A DNA stretch of 64,000 nt, taken from Myroides odoratimimus. Its GTDB lineage: Bacteria; Bacteroidota; Bacteroidia; Flavobacteriales; Flavobacteriaceae. Below the pieces are notes generated by a model that made no database searches, had not been told where the DNA came from, and was given only the letters and a program-made list of their open reading frames with translations. This document shows, one piece after another, positions 35,410 through 44,383 of this stretch (its first letter is position 1; the number at the start of each line of letters is the position of its first letter). A program made the position numbers and the translations under genes. The stretch covers positions 1 to 64,000 of the forward strand of contig NZ_JACAKB010000005.1 in assembly GCF_030326305.1 (NCBI RefSeq), written 5' to 3'.

Positions 35410-36084
35410 TTATTTATTTTTTCCAGCTACGATCACTACGATCTCTCCTTTAGGAGGCTTCGCTTCGAAGTGAGCTAACACTTCTACCACTGTACCTCTT
35501 ACGGTCTCTTCATGTAGTTTAGACAATTCTCTAGAGACAGATACTTGTCTATCTTCTCCGAAGTATTCTTTAAACTCTCCTAAAGTCTTTACTAACTTAT
35601 GAGGAGATACATAAAGGATCATCGTTCTGGTCTCTTCTGCTAGAATTAAATATCTCGTCTGTCTTCCTTTCTTATCAGGTAAAAACCCTTCAAAGACAAA
35701 CTTATCATTTGGCAAACCACTATTCACTAATGCAGGGACGAATGCTGTTGCTCCTGGTAGACACTCTACTTCTACACCCTGCTCTACACACGCACGTGTC
35801 AATAAAAATCCTGGATCAGAGATAGCCGGTGTACCTGCATCTGATATCAGTGCGAAGGTCTCTCCTGCTTGCATTCTCTTTACTAATCCTTCTACAGTCT
35901 TATGCTCATTATGCATGTGATGACTAAACATCGGTGTAGAGATTTCAAAATGCTTTAATAGTTTTCCACTATTACGTGTGTCTTCTGCTAAGATATAATC
36001 TACTTCTTGCAATACTTTTATTGCGCGATACGTCATATCTTCTAAATTTCCAATTGGTGTAGGTACCAAGTAAAGTTTCCCCAT
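35410..36084 (-). CDS. rsmI: 16S rRNA (cytidine1402-2'-O)-methyltransferase
   Basis: A 224-residue SAM-dependent methyltransferase of the tetrapyrrole-methylase fold that modifies C1402 in the ribosomal decoding centre. Motifs: LYLVPTPIGNLEDMTYRA at the N-terminus, LAEDTRNSGKLLKHF, ALISDAGTPAISDPG (about residues 77-91) and VECLPGATAFVPAL. Slightly short compared with longer homologues, lacking the C-terminal extension. The stop of the upstream 462-residue gene is 2 bp away, so they form one transcript. Confidence 0.93.
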   Translation of the reverse strand: MGKLYLVPTPIGNLEDMTYRAIKVLQEVDYILAEDTRNSGKLLKHFEISTPMFSHHMHNEHKTVEGLVKRMQAGETFALISDAGTPAISDPGFLLTRACVEQGVEVECLPGATAFVPALVNSGLPNDKFVFEGFLPDKKGRQTRYLILAEETRTMILYVSPHKLVKTLGEFKEYFGEDRQVSVSRELSKLHEETVRGTVVEVLAHFEAKPPKGEIVVIVAGKNK

Positions 36085-36086
36085 AA

Positions 36087-37475
36087 TTATATAAAACGTT
36101 TTTCTACTAACGTCATAAAGCGTTCTTCGTATTCTTCTTTTCCTTCCCAGTTATTGTATTCTGGTTTTACTAAATGGTCTATTAAGCTATTTGCCTCATC
36201 AAAAGAGCTCACGGTATTTAACTGTGACAATACTCTATTAAAGTCTTCTGCACTTCCGTTAAACAAATGTCTCTCGAAAGCTATACGGTCATTCAAGCCT
36301 ACTACGATAGTAGAACTATAAATATCATTAATAGACTTAGGCTTATTGATCTTTGGTTCGCGTACAGAAGTATGCTCTACATTAAATAGTGTACTCTGTG
36401 GCACAGGAGTTTCTACAGTTGACTCTATGTGTTGTTCTACAGGAGCGATAGGTTCTGGCTGTGTAAAGCTAGCTTCTACAACAGGTTCCTTAGGCACAAA
36501 CTCTGTGTCAAACTTCTGTACCTCTTGTTTATCAACATCCTCTACTCTGACAAATTCTACATCACTGAAGTCGAATCCAAAGAAAGGATCATCTGTATTC
36601 GGTTTGTTCTCTGTTACTGTTTTTACTTCCTCTTCTACTTTATAGTTAGCAGTAATGGTAGTTTCTTCTAATGTATCTTCTATTTTAGCAGGAGCGAATT
36701 GTTCGTTTATATTTACTAATGCTTCCTCAATGCTCTCCTCTTTAGCAGCTTCTACAGTAGAAGGTATAGGAGTCTCTATCACCTCCTCTTTTACCACAAC
36801 TTCTTCTTCGTAGAAAGTAGTTACCTCGACATCATCGTTATCCTCTTCTTCCTCTTCCTCTACTACTGGTATTTCTGATGTGGTATGCGCTACTACTTCT
36901 TGTTCTACCACAGGATTTTCTACTGCTGTATTAGCTATTACCTCACGTTCGTCTAGCTGCTTTAGCATAGCCTCATGCTGATCCAGATAATGGTGAAGCT
37001 GTGCATCATCAGCTTCATTTGCACTATCATCTATATAAACCTCTGTAATAAAAGGTTCGTCATACATGACTTTTTTCTGAGCGACAGGAGCTTCCTCTAC
37101 TACTTCTGGTACTATTTTACTCACTTTATCTGCAAGAAGGCTTTCGTCTATAGTATTGATAGCTTCTTTTTCAGTTTCTGCAACGATAGGATATTCTTCT
37201 TCCACTAGATCTATAGGCATCTGGTGACGAACTACCTCATCCACAGTATTTGAATTCGAATTGTTAATAGCCATCGCTTTTAAAGCATTGTCCAATTGTT
37301 CAGGAGAAACATCTTTCATTAATCCTGCTTCAAAATGATCTTGATAGAATTTTAAAATGGTAAGCTTCTCATATAATTCTTTAGCTTCTCTATATAAACT
37401 ATCTACTTCCTTGTCTTTCAATTGTAATACACGATGAGCCAGACTTAACAACTCTCCTTCTAAGACTTTCTTCAT
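36087..37475 (-). CDS. acidic low-complexity cytosolic protein of unknown function
   Basis: A 462-residue protein with no signal peptide or membrane segment. Residues 1-75 are helical (LAHRVLQLKDKEVDSLYREAKELYEK). About 80-370 are a disordered, Glu/Val-rich acidic tract with runs such as VEEEEEEDNDDVEV. The C-terminal 90 residues form a separate ordered unit (NDIYSSTIVVGLNDRIAFERHLFNGSAEDFNRVLSQLN). That domain plan, ordered ends with a charged flexible middle, suggests a scaffold. It is coupled to rsmI (2 bp gap) and divergent from thymidine kinase. I do not recognise a named family. Confidence 0.75.
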   Translation of the reverse strand: MKKVLEGELLSLAHRVLQLKDKEVDSLYREAKELYEKLTILKFYQDHFEAGLMKDVSPEQLDNALKAMAINNSNSNTVDEVVRHQMPIDLVEEEYPIVAETEKEAINTIDESLLADKVSKIVPEVVEEAPVAQKKVMYDEPFITEVYIDDSANEADDAQLHHYLDQHEAMLKQLDEREVIANTAVENPVVEQEVVAHTTSEIPVVEEEEEEDNDDVEVTTFYEEEVVVKEEVIETPIPSTVEAAKEESIEEALVNINEQFAPAKIEDTLEETTITANYKVEEEVKTVTENKPNTDDPFFGFDFSDVEFVRVEDVDKQEVQKFDTEFVPKEPVVEASFTQPEPIAPVEQHIESTVETPVPQSTLFNVEHTSVREPKINKPKSINDIYSSTIVVGLNDRIAFERHLFNGSAEDFNRVLSQLNTVSSFDEANSLIDHLVKPEYNNWEGKEEYEERFMTLVEKRFI

Positions 37476-37516
37476 AACTTTTATTTTGCATTAGTAAATT
37501 GACGAGCTTTTTTTGA

Positions 37517-37524
37517 TAAATTTG
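37517..37524 (+). promoter_or_regulatory. -7 box for tdk
   Basis: TAAATTTG lies 53 bp ahead of the tdk ATG in the divergent intergenic region. Confidence 0.5.
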
Positions 37525-37577
37525 CTCAATACAAAAATAACAGAAAAAACCGCTGGTTTCAGCTTGAAATTTACAAA

Positions 37578-38210
37578 ATGTTTCTCGAAAATCCCGTTAA
37601 TAACAAAGAACAATTTGGTTGGATCGAAGTTATCTGTGGTTCTATGTTCTCTGGTAAGACTGAAGAACTGATTCGCAGACTGAAAAGAGCCAAATTTGCC
37701 AAACAAAAAGTCGAAATTTTTAAACCTGCTATCGATACAAGATATCACGATGAATTCGTCGTATCTCATGATTCTAATGAGATTAGGTCTACACCTGTGC
37801 CTTCTGCAGCACATATCAGATTATTAGCTGATGGATGTGATGTGGTAGGAATAGATGAAGCTCAATTCTTCGATGAAGAAATTGTCAGGGTGTGTAATGA
37901 CCTTGCCAACTCAGGCATCAGAGTGATCGTAGCTGGATTAGATATGGACTTTAAAGGAAATCCTTTTGGCCCAATGCCTTATTTAATGGCTACTGCAGAG
38001 TATGTAACTAAAGTACATGCTATCTGTACTAGATCAGGAAATCTAGCTAATTATAGCTTCAGAAAGGCTGCTAGTGAGGATATCGTCATGCTAGGAGAAA
38101 CACAAGAATATGAGCCGCTGAGTAGAGCAGCTTATTACAATGCGCTAAGAGGTATAGATATATCAAAATCAGAAAAACAAAATACAATACCACCAGAACA
38201 AATAGAATAA
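37578..38210 (+). CDS. tdk: thymidine kinase (type II)
   Basis: A 210-residue enzyme that phosphorylates thymidine in the salvage pathway. The P-loop is [14 protein letters not shown] (about residues 22-35), the second block [11 protein letters not shown] (about 93-103) holds the catalytic Glu, and the lasso region follows. The usual zinc-binding cysteine set is reduced: I see AICTRSG but not the second CxxC pair, so the zinc may be absent. Full length. The MFS transporter gene follows after 22 bp. Confidence 0.94.
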   Translation: MFLENPVNNKEQFGWIEVICGSMFSGKTEELIRRLKRAKFAKQKVEIFKPAIDTRYHDEFVVSHDSNEIRSTPVPSAAHIRLLADGCDVVGIDEAQFFDEEIVRVCNDLANSGIRVIVAGLDMDFKGNPFGPMPYLMATAEYVTKVHAICTRSGNLANYSFRKAASEDIVMLGETQEYEPLSRAAYYNALRGIDISKSEKQNTIPPEQIE

Positions 38211-38232
38211 TACCTTAACGACCACCACACTT

Positions 38233-39459
38233 ATGAAAAAAATAGCTCAAATCTATATCGACTCTTACAAAGGTTTATCATCAGCATCATGGATGCTAGC
38301 AATTGTAATGTTAATCAATAGATCGGGGTCTATGGTATTGCCATTCTTAGGTGTGTATATGACGAAAGAACTTCACTTTAGTCAAGAACAGACAGGATAT
38401 GTATTAGCTTGTTTTGGGGTTGGTTCTATTATAGGGACTACCGTAGGTGGATGGGTGACCGATAAGATAGGTAACTATAAAGTACAGTACTTAAGCTTAC
38501 TTGGTAGCATACCTGTATTCATCATGTTACCACACTTCACGTCTGTAGTCAGTCTAGCACTGATGATGTTATTACAGAGTGCTGTCAGCGAAATGTTTAG
38601 ACCGGCAAACTCTGTAGCCATCACCATGTATGCAAAACCAGAGAATATCACACGTGCCTTCTCTCTAAATAGAATGGCAGTGAACTTAGGATTCTCTATT
38701 GGTCCAGCTATGGGAGGTATTCTAGCTGCGATCTCGTATGCGTTATTATTCTACGTGAATGCTACTGCTGCGTTTCTAGCCGCTGTCGTGTTCATCTACT
38801 TCTTTAGAAATAGAAAGACAAACAAAGAATTATTATTAGAACAAGAAGATATCACTGAGTTAAACGAGGTAGAGGATGTGTCTAATAAGTCTCCATATAA
38901 GGATAAGATGTTCTTAATATACAGTGTATTCTGTACGTTATACTCTATCGCATTCTTACAGCTATTAAGTACACTACCTATATTCTATGAGAAAGCTGTA
39001 GGGCTAGATGAAGTAGAGATAGGGCTTATCTTAGGATACAGTGGTCTATTAATCTTCTTAACAGAGATGCTATTAGTGCATGTAGCAGAGAAATACTTTA
39101 CGATCAGACAGACTATCTTCTACGGGGTAATGATAAGTGCTTTAGGGTATGGTATGCTTGCCTTTGACTATAGTTATATCGCTATCTATATATCGATGAC
39201 TATCTTATGTGTATCTGAGATGCTAGCGATGCCATTTACCTCTACAGTGACGGCTATGCGCGCTGGTAGTAAGAATAAAGGTGCATATATGGGAGTGAAT
39301 GGGCTAACCTTCGCTATCGGATTTATTATCTCACCTATCCTGGGGACAAAAGTAGCTTCTACTCTAGGGTATGATATCTTATGGCTAGGCACAGCTGCCT
39401 TAGTCATCATAGCGGCACTAGGTCTGAACTACTCAGTCAAAAAAATGGCTGAGGAATAA
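38233..39459 (+). CDS. major facilitator superfamily transporter
   Basis: A 408-residue membrane protein with 12 predicted helices in two halves. The loop between helices 2 and 3 reads GGWVTDKIGNYK, a version of the MFS GxxxDRxG signature, and the N-terminus shows LVMLINRSGSMVLPFLGVYMT. The central charged loop is at about residues 195-225. It is a drug- or metabolite-type transporter of the DHA1 kind; the substrate is not readable. It lies 22 bp after tdk and is likely co-transcribed. Confidence 0.85.
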   Translation: MKKIAQIYIDSYKGLSSASWMLAIVMLINRSGSMVLPFLGVYMTKELHFSQEQTGYVLACFGVGSIIGTTVGGWVTDKIGNYKVQYLSLLGSIPVFIMLPHFTSVVSLALMMLLQSAVSEMFRPANSVAITMYAKPENITRAFSLNRMAVNLGFSIGPAMGGILAAISYALLFYVNATAAFLAAVVFIYFFRNRKTNKELLLEQEDITELNEVEDVSNKSPYKDKMFLIYSVFCTLYSIAFLQLLSTLPIFYEKAVGLDEVEIGLILGYSGLLIFLTEMLLVHVAEKYFTIRQTIFYGVMISALGYGMLAFDYSYIAIYISMTILCVSEMLAMPFTSTVTAMRAGSKNKGAYMGVNGLTFAIGFIISPILGTKVASTLGYDILWLGTAALVIIAALGLNYSVKKMAEE

Positions 39460-39462
39460 ACG

Positions 39463-39942
39463 TTATAGTTTCTTCTCCATTTTTAAGAATGTGTACAGTC
39501 CACCATTAGTATGGTTCTCAAATTCACCTACACTAGAATACCCAAGATTTTGATAGAAGTCAACTCCTAAGGTATTAAACTTCGCTACAGCTACAGTTAT
39601 TTTCTCCACAGCTTTTCGCTCGTGTAGAGCTTCTTCTGCATATTGTATGATTTCCTTACCATACCCTTTATTAAGATGGATAGGGTTAATTCCTAATACG
39701 ATTTCTGCTGTATTATTGTCTACTAAATCGTAATAAAAATAAGCTATAATATCCTTCTCTCTTTGTGTACGTACACTGAAGGTATTCTGGCCTCTCACGT
39801 TCTCATCTAAAAAATCATGTAAATCCTCTAAATCTGAAGTCATATTATAAAAGCTTAATATTCCTTCATACTTCCAATTATAAGCTATTTCTATGGCCTC
39901 CTCTTGTGTTAGGACTTCAAAAAATAAAACTTTCTCTTTCAT
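39463..39942 (-). CDS. GNAT-family N-acetyltransferase
   Basis: A 159-residue protein with the acetyl-CoA-binding GNAT motif A: LGINPIHLNKGYGKEIIQYAEEAL (about residues 82-105; the Q/R-x-x-G-x-G/A loop is NKGYGK). The C-terminal FYQNLGYSSVGEFENHTNGG fits motif B. The acceptor is unknown; it could modify an amine metabolite or a protein N-terminus. It converges with the MFS gene, with 3 bp between stops. Confidence 0.85.
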   Translation of the reverse strand: MKEKVLFFEVLTQEEAIEIAYNWKYEGILSFYNMTSDLEDLHDFLDENVRGQNTFSVRTQREKDIIAYFYYDLVDNNTAEIVLGINPIHLNKGYGKEIIQYAEEALHERKAVEKITVAVAKFNTLGVDFYQNLGYSSVGEFENHTNGGLYTFLKMEKKL

Positions 39943-40008
39943 TATTCAAAATATGTTAAAAAACCTTTCTTATTTAACAACTGCGCTATAAAGTTCTATA
40001 GAAACAAA

Positions 40009-40016
40009 TATATTTG
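40009..40016 (+). promoter_or_regulatory. -7 box just ahead of the small PPP protein gene
   Basis: TATATTTG ends 7 bp before the ATG at 40024, so the transcript would be leaderless or nearly so. Confidence 0.55.
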
Positions 40017-40023
40017 TGACTAG

Positions 40024-40386
40024 ATGAATCATTACAACAGACATATAGCCTGGCTACTCATTATCATTTTTGCCTTATTTGGCGCAGAGAAGATTAACTT
40101 CTCTGTGGAACAGACCTGTGACAAAAAGTTAATGTATTGCCCTACTGCTAATATGTATGTGTATACTGTGTATAAAAACACTTCGCGTTCGTCTAATCCT
40201 GATACAAAGGATACTGATACGCATAAAGTAACTACGATAGCTTGTGAAACTTTCTTTATCAATCAAATAGAATCAGCAATCTATACGAAACAAAAAGTTA
40301 CTTATAATTACAGTCCTTTTTATTATAAACATGTCATCCATTCAACACCATATATACCCTTAGTAGATCCCCCTCCTATAGTATAG
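40024..40386 (+). CDS. small membrane-anchored protein with DPPP C-terminus
   Basis: A 120-residue protein with one N-terminal hydrophobic segment (IAWLLIIIFALFGAEKI), a cysteine pair (QTCDKKLMYCP) and the tail YIPLVDPPPIV. The layout (membrane segment, Cys pair, terminal PP) matches the two small proteins that flank the TonB receptor at 13229 and 16034. Here it stands alone. Its -7 box is 7 bp from the ATG. The family and role are unknown; metal handling is inferred only by analogy. Confidence 0.6.
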   Translation: MNHYNRHIAWLLIIIFALFGAEKINFSVEQTCDKKLMYCPTANMYVYTVYKNTSRSSNPDTKDTDTHKVTTIACETFFINQIESAIYTKQKVTYNYSPFYYKHVIHSTPYIPLVDPPPIV

Positions 40387-40572
40387 TGTTCTTTATTCTT
40401 ATATCTAGCTTACTACACTATCATATACTATACAAAGATAGACCTGTATAAATAGATTAAAAAGATACTTTTTCTTAATGATTTAGTACAATATTCAAAT
40501 ATTTAACATATAGTATCCTTTCTGATATTATTTGTTTTGTTACATATCTATCCTCTTATTGATACTACAAAA

Positions 40573-40606
40573 AAAAAGAGCCAAAACACTGTCTTAGCTC
40601 TCTTTA
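40573..40606 (-). terminator. terminator of the surface-protein operon
   Basis: The stem AAGAGC / GCTCTT with an interior bulge, followed on the minus strand by a long T-run, lies downstream of the T9SS protein gene. Confidence 0.7.
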
Positions 40607-40657
40607 ACTACGGTAAAGTATATAAAAATCTCAACAAGAAAAGTCTTCTTCATTGAG

Positions 40658-41905
40658 CTAGTTTGTTTCTAAATGTAGATATCCTGTTTTCTTAATCATA
40701 CTAGATCCTCTATCATCTTTATACTCATAAGAGACAATATAGAAATAGGTACCTGTCGGTAATAGTTCATTCTTCCTTACTGTTACCCTACCATCTGAGT
40801 AACCTCTAAATGCATTACTACTACTGTTATAATTAGCAGTCTCGTATACCTTGACACCCCATCTATTAAATATTTCGACACGGTTATTTGGGTATCGTTG
40901 GATATTGTCTATTCTGAAGAAGTCATTGTCTCCATCACCATTCGCGCTAACGAAGTTATAGATCACTACATCTCCCTTCAGCATTTTATCTGTTCTCACT
41001 GTCCCTAGTGTAAAGAAACCGTACTTTTCTAATGTAGTAGGCGTAGTCACAGTCTTATTCTCAATGTCTACTATACCCCCTTCATCTACCCATAGCTGTT
41101 CTACAGCATCCCATCTGAGGATATGCAGATTATCTAAGGCGTGCTCATAAATCTCTTTAGGTGTAGTACGCTCATCCCAAGTCAAGGTAAGAACGATGGG
41201 ACTCGCTGTAGTCTGTGCACGCTCTATTAGCCAATATTCTCTTGTATTAATCTTATCTACAACACCAGAACCTGCTTGTCTGACTTTAAAGAATTGTTTA
41301 TCGTCTAAACTATACCTGCCTACAAAAATATCTTTCTGATGCTTAGGAGCCGAGATAGTAGCTTGTCTATAGAATCCTTTATCCCCTTTTGGATAGGTAA
41401 AATCTTCATTTCCTTCTTTTTCTACTTCTCCTTCGATATGAGAGATATCACTGACGTGAAGAACATTAGATTTATTTAAGAACGTAAAAGCACCCTGAAG
41501 AGAATCCACCTTTGCGATACCCTGAGTAAATTCTACTGCACCTGCAATACTCACAGAAGTCTTGATATCAAAAGCTCTATCGCGTACAGGATTATTTAAA
41601 ATCAAATTATTGAAATGAGTTTCTGTCTGTCCTTCTATGGTTTGTTTAGCGGTTCCGATAAGAAATGTACTGCCTTGAGGAGTATTGCCTTTATAGTCAA
41701 ACATTTTACCATTATTAACAAGGTCATGATGTAAGTAAAGCTCCCCGTTATTTCTAAAATCACCTTCTCCTTGATTCTCTAGCGTATAATACACAGAGAC
41801 CATAGAACCCGGTTTGATATAAAACATACCCTTATTCACTGCTTGACTGTAAATTATAGTCGGCAGCATCACTGTACACAGTAGTAATCTCAAATATATC
41901 TTCAT
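40658..41905 (-). CDS. T9SS type-B (gliding-motility C-terminal domain) surface protein
   Basis: A 415-residue exported protein with a signal peptide (residues 1-20). The C-terminal ~90 residues are the gliding-motility-associated C-terminal domain: ISANGDGDNDFFRIDNI, NRVEIFNRWGVKVYE and GTYFYIVSYEYKD. This is the type-B sorting signal of the type IX secretion system, so the protein is placed on the cell surface. The preceding 320 residues are beta-rich. It is the last gene of a four-gene minus-strand group with a lectin-domain protein and two IGT-signature proteins. Confidence 0.9.
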   Translation of the reverse strand: MKIYLRLLLCTVMLPTIIYSQAVNKGMFYIKPGSMVSVYYTLENQGEGDFRNNGELYLHHDLVNNGKMFDYKGNTPQGSTFLIGTAKQTIEGQTETHFNNLILNNPVRDRAFDIKTSVSIAGAVEFTQGIAKVDSLQGAFTFLNKSNVLHVSDISHIEGEVEKEGNEDFTYPKGDKGFYRQATISAPKHQKDIFVGRYSLDDKQFFKVRQAGSGVVDKINTREYWLIERAQTTASPIVLTLTWDERTTPKEIYEHALDNLHILRWDAVEQLWVDEGGIVDIENKTVTTPTTLEKYGFFTLGTVRTDKMLKGDVVIYNFVSANGDGDNDFFRIDNIQRYPNNRVEIFNRWGVKVYETANYNSSSNAFRGYSDGRVTVRKNELLPTGTYFYIVSYEYKDDRGSSMIKKTGYLHLETN

Positions 41906-41922
41906 CCCTTCTATAGTTAGTA

Positions 41923-42540
41923 TTAGTCTTTCACTACGAATATGATATTCATAATCGTACAGTCTGTTGCTGCAGCCTTTACATCATAAGTCATCACTCC
42001 TTCTTTAGATATTGACTTTATCGTAAAGACATCTTTATCATAACTCGTCACATAATAGTATAAGTCTGTCGGCTTCTCAAAATAAGGAATACCTGTAGTA
42101 GGAGCTCCTTCGCTGACAAAGTGATTACTATTCTGCAAAGAGAATTGCTTTTTGTATTCTTCAAATAAATTGATTTTTACACCTGTGCGGTCTTCTGAGG
42201 TATCGAATAAAATAGAAGGCATATAGAAAAACTTTACTGCCTTATAATCTTTGGTTACCATCTGTTGCCACTTATTTCCGTCATTGTAATAAAACCCTAC
42301 AAGCACGTCATTTTGCGCTTTAGTGTTGTACACAGTCATTCCAGCTACGTGGGCACTCATTGGAGCAGACTTGTCAGTTGATGTAAGCTCTACACGTGGC
42401 AACAATAGCCCCTTGTTTGTAGATTCTACCTCAAACATTGCATCTGCATTTATATCAGGTGATGTACCAATCTTAGTTTGTGCAAAACTTAGAGCGCTGA
42501 ATAGCACAGCAAGCATTGCGAAATATAATTGCTTCATCAT
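41923..42540 (-). CDS. exported protein with Bacteroidota N-terminal IGT...GLLLPRV signature
   Basis: A 205-residue exported protein (signal peptide to ALSFAQ, residue 20-21). The mature start TKIGTSPDINADAMFEVESTNKG and then LLLPRVEL is a common Bacteroidota surface-protein signature, followed by a short beta domain of unknown class. It lacks a T9SS C-terminal domain. It lies between the 566-residue paralog-like gene and the T9SS protein gene. Two adjacent ATG codons offer starts one codon apart; I give the first. Function unknown; a structural or adhesin role is inferred from neighbours. Confidence 0.75.
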   Translation of the reverse strand: MMKQLYFAMLAVLFSALSFAQTKIGTSPDINADAMFEVESTNKGLLLPRVELTSTDKSAPMSAHVAGMTVYNTKAQNDVLVGFYYNDGNKWQQMVTKDYKAVKFFYMPSILFDTSEDRTGVKINLFEEYKKQFSLQNSNHFVSEGAPTTGIPYFEKPTDLYYYVTSYDKDVFTIKSISKEGVMTYDVKAAATDCTIMNIIFVVKD

Positions 42541-42559
42541 TTATCTTTAAGTAATTGAA

Positions 42560-42592
42560 AAAAAAGTGCGAGTCTCAATACAAGACTCGCAC
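42560..42592 (-). terminator. internal terminator-like hairpin in the surface operon
   Basis: A perfect 10-bp stem GTGCGAGTCT / AGACTCGCAC with a 7-nt loop is followed on the minus strand by eight T. It would limit read-through from the 566-residue protein gene to the downstream two genes. Confidence 0.8.
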
Positions 42593-42647
42593 AGTGTGGT
42601 GTGAGTTGTTTGATTATTGTTTGTTTGCTTGTCTATATTTTATATAA

Positions 42648-44348
42648 CTATTCTGTAAACTCTACGATTACATTATAGTCACCTTCTCCAATCATGATGT
42701 ACTGGTTACCTGATCCGATATTGAAGTTAAGTTTGCCTCCTTTTACCTCAATGTCAGTAGTAGCTGTAGTCTTCAGCATCTCTCCTTGTAATACTTGGAT
42801 ACTTACTACTGACCCTACTGTAGCGCCTGAAGGAATACTTACTCCTGATGTTTTAGCTGAGTTAGCTTTAGCGATATTAGTAGTCCCTATGAACTTATAA
42901 ACCTTCTTATTATTAATCGTATTCCCTGTAAAAATTACTGTATTGCTATTTTCAACACTAACATGATCTCCTAAGATATTCTTGATCTTATCCACATTAT
43001 TAGTAATATAATTCGTGATAAAGTCAAAGCTGATTTCTTTCTTCGTTCCATTATCTTCTATCGTATAGAATACTTCTTCTTTATCGTCTGCTACCTTTCC
43101 GTAATACACATTACCTCCTTTATTAATAAACTTAGAGATTAGATCCCCTACTTTATAAGTAACATCACCTTCTTTTACTTCTTGGTTTAGAATATCACTA
43201 AAATTGTTTACAATATCACCTACTACATTTACTTCTGTACCTCCTGTAATATCTCCTGTAATATCAGCAACAGTCTTACCTGCATTGCTTGCCAAGAATG
43301 CTTTTACAGCTTCTTCATTGAAATATTTATATCCTACAGTCTTACCATTTTTTACTACTGGTACTACTACTGTAGTCGTCTCTGTATCTGCTACTAAATC
43401 TTTAAGGTTAATAGTCTCATACTTGCCATTATTATAGAATTGGAACTCCCAATTAGCGTTCGTACCATCCCCAGTATTCTTATAGATTACGTTACCATCT
43501 ACCTTCGTAGAGATATTCTTGATTAACTCTTCTATGGTATAATACTCGCTAGTACTTCCTTCTTTTAGCACAGTCGTTTTACTATTAAAGAAGTTAGATA
43601 CATTAGCAGCGATTTCTCCTACTACATCTATTACTACTACTCCTTCTGCATCATTAGGTACATCGTTCTCAGTCTTCCCTTCATTTCCTTTCTTAGCTAA
43701 CCAATTCTGAATAGTTGTCTCTGAGAAGAAAAGGAATTTCTTTGTTTTGTTATCACCAGAAGCTTCTAATATGCGGAAGAAGGTCTTAGTCTCTTCTTTT
43801 AATACTAGATCTTCGAAGTCTACATTCGCTGTCTCATATTTATTATCAACTGTGTTATAAACCACATACTTAAACTCATTCTTCACTGGGTCAAACACAA
43901 TAGTAGAATGCCCTTCTTTATCAGCATCTTTATTGTCAGGATTAGTCGGTACGATATAGTTAATTACATTCTGAATATTCTTTACGTCTCCTTCTAATTT
44001 AGTTACATTATTATCTAATCCATTGATAACTGTAGTTAACTCCGTTTTGCTTACTATTCTATTCCACTGTCCTCCATTCTCTAATGTCCAGTAATAGAAT
44101 CCTTTTAATATCTCTTTAGAAATATCCTCATTAAGGTTATAAATCAATAAACTCTCTACTTTCGTTCCATCTATCGGTGCAAAAACTTTTAAGTCTGACA
44201 AACTTACACGTGGAATCAATACCCCTCTGTGATTAGAAAGAATTTCAAGTTCAGCTGATGTTTCAGGTTCTGGAGTACCAATACCTACCTGTGCTGATGC
44301 TGTATAAAAAGTTCCTAAGAAAGCGGCTAAAATGATAATTTTCTTCAT
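42648..44348 (-). CDS. large exported repeat protein with IGT...GVLIPRV signature
   Basis: A 566-residue exported protein with a signal peptide (residues 1-19). The mature start VGIGTPEPETSAELEILSN and GVLIPRVSL match the same signature as the 205-residue neighbour. Residues about 115-445 hold three divergent repeats of roughly 110 residues. Their shared pieces are the strand pattern STIVFDPVKNEFKY / GNVIYKNTGDG / GNVYYGKVADDKE and VVGEIAANVSNFF / VVGDIVNNFSDIL. The last ~110 residues are a beta-domain. No T9SS signal is visible. It looks like a repetitive structural or tail-fibre-like surface protein. Confidence 0.78.
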   Translation of the reverse strand: MKKIIILAAFLGTFYTASAQVGIGTPEPETSAELEILSNHRGVLIPRVSLSDLKVFAPIDGTKVESLLIYNLNEDISKEILKGFYYWTLENGGQWNRIVSKTELTTVINGLDNNVTKLEGDVKNIQNVINYIVPTNPDNKDADKEGHSTIVFDPVKNEFKYVVYNTVDNKYETANVDFEDLVLKEETKTFFRILEASGDNKTKKFLFFSETTIQNWLAKKGNEGKTENDVPNDAEGVVVIDVVGEIAANVSNFFNSKTTVLKEGSTSEYYTIEELIKNISTKVDGNVIYKNTGDGTNANWEFQFYNNGKYETINLKDLVADTETTTVVVPVVKNGKTVGYKYFNEEAVKAFLASNAGKTVADITGDITGGTEVNVVGDIVNNFSDILNQEVKEGDVTYKVGDLISKFINKGGNVYYGKVADDKEEVFYTIEDNGTKKEISFDFITNYITNNVDKIKNILGDHVSVENSNTVIFTGNTINNKKVYKFIGTTNIAKANSAKTSGVSIPSGATVGSVVSIQVLQGEMLKTTATTDIEVKGGKLNFNIGSGNQYIMIGEGDYNVIVEFTE

Positions 44349-44383
44349 GATTATAAACTCTATTTAATATCTGTATTGTTTTG

